Source: Chloroflexota bacterium (GTDB lineage: Bacteria > Chloroflexota > Anaerolineae > Anaerolineales > UBA4823). Taken from it: a stretch of 5,306 bases of DNA. The translations under genes were made by a program, and so were the position numbers. Of this stretch, positions 1 to 5,306 are shown piece by piece. Positions within the stretch are counted from its first letter, which is position 1. Every line of letters begins with the position of its first letter. The DNA lies in contig DAOVCZ010000151.1 in the NCBI GenBank assembly GCA_030669775.1, forward strand, positions 1-5,306, given 5' to 3'. The notes beneath the pieces were generated by a model. That model ran no database searches, was not told the DNA's origin, and saw only the letters and a program-made list of their open reading frames with translations.

Positions 1-818
1 CCATCTTTAACCTGCTCCCACTTGCGCTGAGCATCTACTAACTGGGCGCGCGCGGTGGCAAGATCGGCTTCAGCTACAGCGATGTCGACTTCGTTACCGC
101 TGCTCAGCAGCGCATTAAGTTTTCGCACTGCCGCGTCGTAAGCCTGCTGAGCGCTTGCCTGGCGCGCCAGCAGATTAGCTCTTACCAAGTTGTCTTCACG
201 CTTATTTGCATATGGCTCAAAATCGTCATTGGCTTTATCCAGAGCATCTTTAGCCAGGATAACCTGAGCCTTGGCAGCATCGATATCAGCCTGATCGGCA
301 ATGGATTCTACAATACGTAAACGCCTTTCTGCGCTTTCGACTGCTTTCTCGGTATCTGCGATGGCTTGCAGCGCACCAGCTTCCTGCATATCGGAATTGA
401 GCAAATCATCCAAGGCGTTCTGGGAGTTTTCCAGGTCTTGTAGAGCCTGAGCAGCCACCAGAGAGGTGTTTTCATTCAGGTCATTGAGGGCACGTTGGGC
501 GCTGACCAGCTCTAATTGCGCGGCGGAGAGCGCCGCCTGGAGCTGCTCTTCACCTTGAAGGCGAACCAATACCTGTCCGGCGGTAACGGATTCATCTTCG
601 CTCACCAGGACCTCATCCACAACCCCAGCGGCAGACATGCTTAACCTGGCCCAATCGATCGGCACAACTACTCCGGTTGCACTGACTATAGGCACAAATT
701 CTCCCTCGGAAACCGCGGCCTCTGGCGCAGGTGTCTCCACAGGGGAAAAGCCGCTGCAAGCTGCTATAAAAGCCATACTGAATAGGATGAATATAGTTAT
801 CAAGTTATTCTTCGTCAT
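1..818 (-). CDS. HlyD/MacA-family efflux adaptor lipoprotein (3' end cut off by window)
   Basis: The protein probably links an ABC permease to its substrate path on the outer face of the cytoplasmic membrane, as MacA or YknX do; the substrate is unknown. The start is ATG at 818-816, with AAGGA 10 bases upstream, and 272 codons are visible. Residues 1-21 form a lipoprotein signal: basic MTKNN, a hydrophobic stretch, then lipobox I18-A19-A20-C21. A Pro/Ala/Glu-rich tether covers about 24-39. Residues about 41-90 match the first half of a barrel-sandwich (biotinyl/lipoyl-like) domain, with SAAGVVDEVLVSEDESVTAGQVLVRL typical of HlyD adaptors in pattern. From about 90 to the end the protein is Ala/Gln/Glu/Leu-rich and helical, fitting the alpha-hairpin coiled coil. 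The second lipoyl half, beta-barrel and membrane-proximal domain are expected beyond base 1. It follows the permease gene by 84 bases in the same direction, suggesting one operon. Family assignment is fairly secure; partner and cargo are inferred. Confidence 0.85.
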   Translation of the reverse strand, partial: MTKNNLITIFILFSMAFIAACSGFSPVETPAPEAAVSEGEFVPIVSATGVVVPIDWARLSMSAAGVVDEVLVSEDESVTAGQVLVRLQGEEQLQAALSAAQLELVSAQRALNDLNENTSLVAAQALQDLENSQNALDDLLNSDMQEAGALQAIADTEKAVESAERRLRIVESIADQADIDAAKAQVILAKDALDKANDDFEPYANKREDNLVRANLLARQASAQQAYDAAVRKLNALLSSGNEVDIAVAEADLATARAQLVDAQRKWEQVKD

Positions 819-828
819 GTCTGCACTT

Positions 829-833
829 TCCTT
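829..833 (-). promoter_or_regulatory. Ribosome binding site of the adaptor gene
   Basis: On the minus strand AAGGA lies within GGAAAGGAAAG (836-826), 10 bases before the ATG at 818. It supports that start, which also places a complete lipoprotein signal peptide at the N-terminus. Confidence 0.5.
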
Positions 834-902
834 TCCAATGTGGTTCAAATATTTATTATTATGCAAGTAGTATTAAGTACGCCTCTCCGCTTGGTATATA
901 GA

Positions 903-3146
903 TCACTCATACCTCAATGCCTCAACAGGCTGCAACCGTGTTGCCCGGTATGCCGGATAAAGACCACCGAGCAAACCTAACAGCAACGCAACAGTCAAGG
1001 CGCGAGCAAAGATAACTAAATCCCATTGGGGAGAGAGGATCGATCCAAACATTGGGATCAAACTAAATAAAAGGGTCAATCCAAAAGCAACAACAATGCC
1101 AACTACGCCTCCAATTAAACCAAGCAACAGTGATTCGTTGATGATCATCCCCAATACACGCCTCCTCCGCCATCCTAAGGCTCGCAGTACACCGATTTCT
1201 CGAGTACGCTCCAAGACTGACATCAGCATGGTGTTTAATACTCCAATACCTCCTACGGCAATAGCCAGAAATGAAATGGCTGCCATCAGACCGTCCATGG
1301 TTTGCATATCGGGCATTTGCTCCACAAATTCACCGCTCAGGCTGGCATGTGTATCGGGAAGCTCAGCATTGATCCTTTCTACTATCCCCGGAGCCCGGGA
1401 GGGATCATCGACCTTTACCATGTACATGGAGACTTTGCGCGGTCTGCCCATATAGGATTGAGCATCACGCAAAGAGATCACCCCGCCCATCTCCTCCCAC
1501 ATTGTCCCTGATTCGTATATCCCGACCACACGGAAACGGCTACCGCCCACCTCCACGGTATCCCCAACAGATTTATGCAGCGCATTAGACATCATCCTCC
1601 CCAGCATAATCTGACGATTGTTGGTCAGAGGCTTACCCTCAACAACGTTGAACTGCTGGATGGCGTATTCATTAGGGGCATAACCAAACAGGATGAAGAT
1701 GGTTCCGGAATCAGGCAAGATTGTGCCTGTGAAGCCCAAACCGCTCACGTTTGCAACCCCTGGAAGAACCGCAATCTTATCTCCGATGCGCTCATCCAAG
1801 GCGCTGAACTCGGTATCAGCTACCCCAGCCTGACGCACCATGATCTCTGCGTCCCCACTCATAGCCGTCATCATATCAGAAACTCCACCGATTATGGCTT
1901 CCAAAGCCATGATCCCACCAACAGTGATTCCGATCACTCCTAAAGTCAGCAAAGTACGAGTCGAGCGCTGCCATAGACTTTGTGCCGCCATACCACCCAC
2001 AGGTAAGCGGTGAACCTCACTACCTGATGTACCGCCTTCATATCTCAAGGCTTCCACCGGCTGCAAGCGGGAGGCGCGCCAGGCAGGATATGAACCGCCA
2101 ACCAATCCCAGAACCAAGACTGTGGTAAAAGCTTGGAACAATATTCCTGGATGGATATTGGTCGTTGAGGCTCCAAAGAAACCGACGACATTTGAGAATG
2201 CCAACAATACCAGCCAACCCAGAAGGACGCCTACTAAGCCACCCAGAAAGCTAACCAGCAGGGACTCACTCATGATCATCCCCAAGATCCGGCGGCTGCT
2301 CCAGCCTGTTGCTCGCAGCACACCAATCTCCCGGGTACGCTCTATTACCGACATCAACTGAGCGTTCATCATACTCACCCCACCAATCAGGATCGCCAAT
2401 CCGGCGATCCCCCAGGCAAATGCTTGGATGTAATCTCCCATCAGCTGTTTATCAGCAAATTCCTCCGTACCGCTGAGAGATAAATTTGGCCACAGTCTGG
2501 CAACTCGCTTCTCGAGCCGGTCGCGCAAAGCAAGATCCTTTAGTTGAATATAAAACACGCTGACCTGCCTTGGTTTTCCCAATACCTCCTGAGCATCCCA
2601 CAGTGAAATAACAGCCCCGTTGTCTTCTAATGTCGCGCCGGTTTCGTAGATTCCAACCACCCGGAAGACGCTTTCCATGATTCTGATCGTATCCCCGGTT
2701 TCCTTATGCAGCGCTTCCGAGGCTGAAGCGCCCAACAATAGAGGTTTTCCATGCGCCTGCTTCGCCTCCCGCGAGTCCAACCCACCCCCTGCGATGATGT
2801 GAAAGCGACTGAGAATAAAACTATCCTCAGGATAACCATAAATGAAGAAATAAGGCACATTTTCCGTGGGAACAAAACCTTGCAGCATTCCACTGACTGT
2901 TGTGATTTCTGGCATAGCAACCAGGTCAGCGCCGATGCTTTCGTTTACAGAAGAGGTTGTCAAATCTACAGCATCTGGCTGACTGAGGATCAGATCAGCT
3001 TTGCTTCCGGTAAGGATCGAATCGTATCCTGCCTTCAACCCATCAGCTAACGCTCCCAAGCCAACTATGGCTGCCACGCCAATGCTTATGCCGAATATTG
3101 TGAGGATGGTACGTCCTTTTTGACGGAACAGGTTTTTAAATATCAT
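903..3146 (-). CDS. ABC transporter permease with two tandem MacB_PCD/FtsX units
   Basis: This is an integral membrane subunit of a type VII (MacB/FtsX/LolCE-like) ABC system, which usually couples cytoplasmic ATP hydrolysis to movements of an extracytoplasmic domain. It has 747 residues in two homologous units, 1-370 and about 386-747. Each has one N-terminal membrane helix (13-35; 397-419), an outside MacB_PCD-type domain, and three C-terminal helices (about 240-262, 294-320, 334-354; 619-641, 671-695, 712-730). Shared landmarks are LHKxxGD (146-152; 523-529), FRVVGIYE (161-168; 538-545), ERTREIGVLRAxGW (269-282; 646-659), which is the cytoplasmic loop expected to contact the ATPase, and RLQPVEALRYE at both unit ends. 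There is no Walker motif, so a separate ATPase is needed. I chose ATG 3146 because family members begin a few residues before NLFRQKGRTILT; an in-frame ATG at 3200 would add 18 residues without family character. Neither start has a strong Shine-Dalgarno site. The adaptor gene follows in the same direction. Confidence 0.9.
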   Translation of the reverse strand: MIFKNLFRQKGRTILTIFGISIGVAAIVGLGALADGLKAGYDSILTGSKADLILSQPDAVDLTTSSVNESIGADLVAMPEITTVSGMLQGFVPTENVPYFFIYGYPEDSFILSRFHIIAGGGLDSREAKQAHGKPLLLGASASEALHKETGDTIRIMESVFRVVGIYETGATLEDNGAVISLWDAQEVLGKPRQVSVFYIQLKDLALRDRLEKRVARLWPNLSLSGTEEFADKQLMGDYIQAFAWGIAGLAILIGGVSMMNAQLMSVIERTREIGVLRATGWSSRRILGMIMSESLLVSFLGGLVGVLLGWLVLLAFSNVVGFFGASTTNIHPGILFQAFTTVLVLGLVGGSYPAWRASRLQPVEALRYEGGTSGSEVHRLPVGGMAAQSLWQRSTRTLLTLGVIGITVGGIMALEAIIGGVSDMMTAMSGDAEIMVRQAGVADTEFSALDERIGDKIAVLPGVANVSGLGFTGTILPDSGTIFILFGYAPNEYAIQQFNVVEGKPLTNNRQIMLGRMMSNALHKSVGDTVEVGGSRFRVVGIYESGTMWEEMGGVISLRDAQSYMGRPRKVSMYMVKVDDPSRAPGIVERINAELPDTHASLSGEFVEQMPDMQTMDGLMAAISFLAIAVGGIGVLNTMLMSVLERTREIGVLRALGWRRRRVLGMIINESLLLGLIGGVVGIVVAFGLTLLFSLIPMFGSILSPQWDLVIFARALTVALLLGLLGGLYPAYRATRLQPVEALRYE

Positions 3147-3220
3147 CGTCCGGTGACCAATAAGAGGATTAGTTGAATTCCGAAGAGAGCATAAATCCAT
3201 ACACCAAATTAATTTTGATT

Positions 3221-3250
3221 ATTCTAAATTTTATCATAGACTAATCTAAA
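3221..3250 (-). promoter_or_regulatory. Weak candidate promoter for the permease-adaptor operon
   Basis: Read on the minus strand, TTTAGA (3250-3245; 4 of 6 match to TTGACA) is followed after 18 bases by TAGAAT (3226-3221; 5 of 6 match to TATAAT). Transcription would begin near 3214, giving a leader of about 67 bases to ATG 3146, or about 14 bases to ATG 3200. The stretch is AT-rich, so a chance match is quite possible. Confidence 0.25.
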
Positions 3251-3323
3251 TTTGTAGTGATTTCCAGCTAAGAATAAGGGACTTCTGAATTCATCATTCA
3301 TGGGAGTTAAACCCTCCAAAAAG

Positions 3324-3352
3324 TGTCATCTCGAGCAAGCGCGGCAATCTCC
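3324..3352. repeat. Degenerate copy of a dispersed TGTCATTGCGAGC-type repeat
   Basis: The segment begins TGTCATCTCGAGC and ends AAGCGCGGCAATCTCC. It closely follows an intergenic repeat that I recall from many Chloroflexota and other environmental genomes, which begins TGTCATTGCGAGCG and ends with the same AAGCGCGGCAATCTCC. By eye, two substitutions and one missing base separate them. Such repeats often occur as facing copies. Possible remnants of a facing half follow here: ATTGC at 3384-3388 is complementary to GCAAT at 3344-3348, and ATGAC at 3413-3417 to GTCAT at 3325-3329. The family match is from memory, and the second half is much weaker than the first. Confidence 0.45.
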
Positions 3353-3562
3353 ATGAAAGTTTGATAATTTAATATTGATGTGAATTGCTCTGGTGTAGGA
3401 GTAACCCTGACAATGACTTCCATTTTCCATGAACTTACCAATACTCAAATTACATCCTCGAACAAGTGAAGTGTTATATCGCTGGAATCAAAGCTTCATT
3501 TGATAGCATTGACAGAAGCGCCAACAGCCAGAATAATTCTCACGGTTATGGTTGAGGGATGT

Positions 3563-3591
3563 GTGATTTTCGATAAAATTAAATGTATAAT
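3563..3591 (+). promoter_or_regulatory. Candidate sigma-70-type promoter for the acyl-CoA ligase gene
   Basis: A perfect TATAAT at 3586-3591 is preceded by exactly 17 bases and a GTGATT at 3563-3568, which keeps only the TGA core of the -35 consensus. Transcription would start near 3598 and leave a leader of roughly 150 bases before the ATG at 3752. The region is AT-rich, so this stays a candidate. Confidence 0.4.
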
Positions 3592-3743
3592 GTAAAAACC
3601 ACGATGCAATAATAATTTAATCAGGGAAAATCTTTGGGGCATTATCAATTCATCCAAACAAAATGGAATAATTTCCCAATTCATTAGACACCTACAGGCT
3701 TTATATTGCCTCCCCCTTACCGAGTTTAAATTCCACTGATTAT

Positions 3744-3749
3744 GAGGTG
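3744..3749 (+). promoter_or_regulatory. Ribosome binding site of the acyl-CoA ligase gene
   Basis: GAGGTG lies just before the ATG at 3752, with two bases between. It is a strong Shine-Dalgarno match, though the spacing is on the short side. It decides the start: the overlapping ATG at 3742 is in another frame. Confidence 0.6.
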
Positions 3750-3751
3750 TT

Positions 3752-5306
3752 ATGGCATACTCAGACAAGCCTTGGTTACAGAGCTATAAGTTAGGCCCCT
3801 ACAAGCTAGATGAAAGTTTGGCTCCTTATCCCAAGGTGCCGGTTTTCAAGGTTCTGGATGATGCGGCAGAGAATTATCCCGGGCAGGTCGCGGTTTACTT
3901 TTTAGGAAGAACTGTAAATTACGCCCAATTAAAAAACCGCGTAGATAAATTCGCAGCAGCCCTTGCCAGGTTGGGAGTGGAGAAGGGCGATCGGGTGTGC
4001 GTATTTCTGCCTAATTGTACGGAATTCATCATCAGCGATTGGGCCATCCAAAAGAGCGGTGCGGCCATGGTCCCCACCAGCATCCTGCGCACTGCAGAAG
4101 GTCTACTCCACGAAGCCGGCAGCTCAAACAGCAAGGTCATCATCTGCCAGGAAGGGAAGCTGGATCTAGTCCTTGGGATAAAAGACCAATGTAATCTCGA
4201 ACATATTATTATCACTTCCACGGCTGGCTACGATCTCGAATCCGTATCCAGCCAACTTCCCAAAGATGTTCATGATTTCAGAACATTATTGAACGAAAAT
4301 GATCCCAATCCCCCACAGGTGGAGATCGATCCCCAAGAGGACCTTTGCGAACTGTCCTTTACCGGCGGTGCCACCGGAGTGCCCAAAGGGGTCATGATCA
4401 CACATGCCAATCGCCTAAGCTGCCTTTACCAGGGTCTCCCATGGGTGCTCAAACCCCTGATACGGGGATTCGTCGGTAAGGCTTCGGTATTGATTGCGAT
4501 CCCCATGTTCCATTCTTACGGTCACTACACCCAACAATCTGCTACGCTGCTTGGTCTTCGTTTGCTGGTTTTACCGGATCCCAGGGATTCTGAATTGATG
4601 ATCGAGCATATCGAGAAGTTTCGACCCTTGTTCATCCCTACCGTCCCCACCCAGCTGATGCGCATCGCCGATGCGAACCTCAGCCGCATGAACACGCTCC
4701 TGTGGAGTGGAGCTGCACCACTCCCTAATGAGATCGGGCAGGCGATCAAGCGCAAGATCGGTATGCCCGTCTCGCAAGCCTATGGATTGACCGAAACATC
4801 TCCCGTGACCCACTTTAATGTATCTTCCTTGTCCAAAATCACTGGCTTTATGGCCCAGGAAAAATACGGCATCGGTATTCCGACTCCGGATACCGAATGC
4901 CGGCTGCTTGAAATAGAGACCGGCGAAGAGGTTTCTATTGGGAAACCGGGAGAGATCGTGGTCAGGGGTCCTCAGGTGATGAAAGGCTACTGGCCGGAGC
5001 CAGGTTCAGGTCTGACCGCGGATGGCTGGCTGCACACCGGGGATATTGCCACTATGGATGAAGAGGGCTATTTCCAGGTGGTGGATCGCACCAAAGATAT
5101 GGTCAACATCTCTGGTATGAAAGTTTATACGAACACCGTAGACGAAGTGCTCTACGAACACCCTGGGGTGATTATGGCAGCTGCCTTTGGCGTACCGGAT
5201 CCGGAAAAACCAGGCAGTGAACGGATAATGGCAGTGATCCAACCGAAAAATGAATACCGCGAACAGCTGACCATGGCTGAGATCAGGGATTTTTGCCAGG
5301 GTAAAC
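3752..5306 (+). CDS. Long-chain fatty acid--CoA ligase, AMP-forming (FadD-like; 3' end cut off by window)
   Basis: The enzyme is expected to activate a carboxylic acid, probably a long-chain fatty acid, with ATP to an acyl-adenylate and then to acyl-CoA in the cytoplasm. ATG 3752 has a GAGGTG site; 518 codons are visible with no stop. Motifs in order: P-loop TGGATGVPKG (204-213); substrate/adenine region IPMFHSYGHY (250-259); WSGAAPLP (318-325); adenine motif QAYGLTETSPVTH (342-354); GWLHTGD (425-431), whose Asp431 should bind the ATP ribose; and hinge region DRTKDMVNISG (445-455). The C-terminal motif with the adenylation lysine is not reached; roughly 35-45 residues are missing by comparison with 550-560-residue relatives. 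Two core motifs deviate: Ala207 replaces the usual Ser/Thr in the P-loop, and YTNTVDE (459-465) replaces the usual YPxExE. The gene is divergent from the transporter operon. The superfamily is certain; chain-length preference is not, and a related acyl-CoA or aryl-CoA ligase is possible. Confidence 0.9.
   Translation, partial: MAYSDKPWLQSYKLGPYKLDESLAPYPKVPVFKVLDDAAENYPGQVAVYFLGRTVNYAQLKNRVDKFAAALARLGVEKGDRVCVFLPNCTEFIISDWAIQKSGAAMVPTSILRTAEGLLHEAGSSNSKVIICQEGKLDLVLGIKDQCNLEHIIITSTAGYDLESVSSQLPKDVHDFRTLLNENDPNPPQVEIDPQEDLCELSFTGGATGVPKGVMITHANRLSCLYQGLPWVLKPLIRGFVGKASVLIAIPMFHSYGHYTQQSATLLGLRLLVLPDPRDSELMIEHIEKFRPLFIPTVPTQLMRIADANLSRMNTLLWSGAAPLPNEIGQAIKRKIGMPVSQAYGLTETSPVTHFNVSSLSKITGFMAQEKYGIGIPTPDTECRLLEIETGEEVSIGKPGEIVVRGPQVMKGYWPEPGSGLTADGWLHTGDIATMDEEGYFQVVDRTKDMVNISGMKVYTNTVDEVLYEHPGVIMAAAFGVPDPEKPGSERIMAVIQPKNEYREQLTMAEIRDFCQGK

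Larger units (their letters stand above)
3201..3751. other. Divergent intergenic region, no convincing gene
   Basis: These 551 bases separate the divergent permease and acyl-CoA ligase genes and are visibly AT-richer than either. They hold a good TATAAT element on the plus strand, a weak promoter-like pair on the minus strand next to the permease, and a decayed dispersed repeat near 3324-3352. Open frames here (a 90-codon minus frame at 3496-3768, which runs into the ligase start, and a 38-codon minus frame at 3307-3423) lack a convincing ribosome site and secure family resemblance. I see no tRNA, riboswitch or strong terminator hairpin with a U-tract; none is needed between divergent genes. 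Confidence 0.6.

Noticed and set aside
637..870. A 77-codon plus-strand frame
   Set aside because: It lies almost wholly antisense to the adaptor's signal peptide and lipoyl region; the minus-strand reading has a lipobox and clear HlyD character, so this is a shadow.
819..902. AT-rich gap between permease and adaptor as a separate promoter
   Set aside because: CATAAT occurs in it on the minus strand, but no -35-like hexamer stands at the right distance, and no terminator hairpin separates the genes, so a shared transcript is simpler.
1096..2361. Several plus-strand frames of 69-122 codons
   Set aside because: All are antisense to the permease, are rich in Pro/Ser/Arg as expected for shadows of membrane-protein codons, and have no family features.
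3147..3200. The longer permease start at ATG 3200
   Set aside because: The added 18 residues are polar with no family counterpart, and there is no good ribosome site. It cannot be excluded, because the ATG at 3146 also lacks a strong site.
3303..3322. GGAG/CTCC short inverted repeat followed by an A-rich run, as a terminator
   Set aside because: The stem has only four pairs, and the tract after it is A-rich rather than T-rich on the plus strand. The flanking genes diverge, so no terminator is expected here.
3496..3768. A 90-codon minus-strand frame in the spacer, ending ILAVGASVNAIK
   Set aside because: It overlaps the well-supported start and ribosome site of the ligase on the opposite strand, begins inside that gene, has no family resemblance I can name, and covers the candidate promoter.

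Overview
This window looks like ordinary bacterial chromosome. It holds two genes on the minus strand and one on the plus strand, separated by an AT-richer divergent intergenic region. Both outer genes run off the ends of the window. The coding content fits a Chloroflexota (Anaerolineae-like) bacterium: a lipoprotein-type HlyD/MacA adaptor, a two-unit FtsX-type permease, a FadD-type acyl-CoA ligase, and a degenerate copy of a dispersed repeat that I associate with that phylum. This placement is inference from general resemblance and rests on no marker gene.

Layout. Positions 1-818 (minus) carry the N-terminal 272 residues of a lipid-anchored periplasmic-adaptor-like protein; its C-terminus lies beyond base 1. 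Positions 903-3146 (minus; a longer start at 3200 is possible) carry a 747-residue ABC transporter permease built from two head-to-tail MacB_PCD/FtsX units. Positions 3201-3751 are a 551-base spacer between divergent genes, with candidate promoters on both strands, a decayed repeat and no convincing gene. Positions 3752-5306 (plus) carry 518 residues of an AMP-forming long-chain acyl-CoA synthetase, cut just before its C-terminal catalytic lysine region.

How the genes work together. The permease and adaptor are co-directional with an 84-base gap and probably form one operon for an ABC-type export or membrane-remodelling machine of the MacAB/YknXYZ kind. No ATP-binding subunit is in the window, so it should lie beyond base 1 or elsewhere. 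The acyl-CoA ligase is divergently transcribed and looks functionally unrelated: it would activate fatty acids to acyl-CoA for degradation or lipid synthesis.

I found no convincing undescribed system. The points most worth a second look are the internally duplicated permease, the non-canonical residues in two core motifs of the ligase, and the decayed repeat in the spacer.
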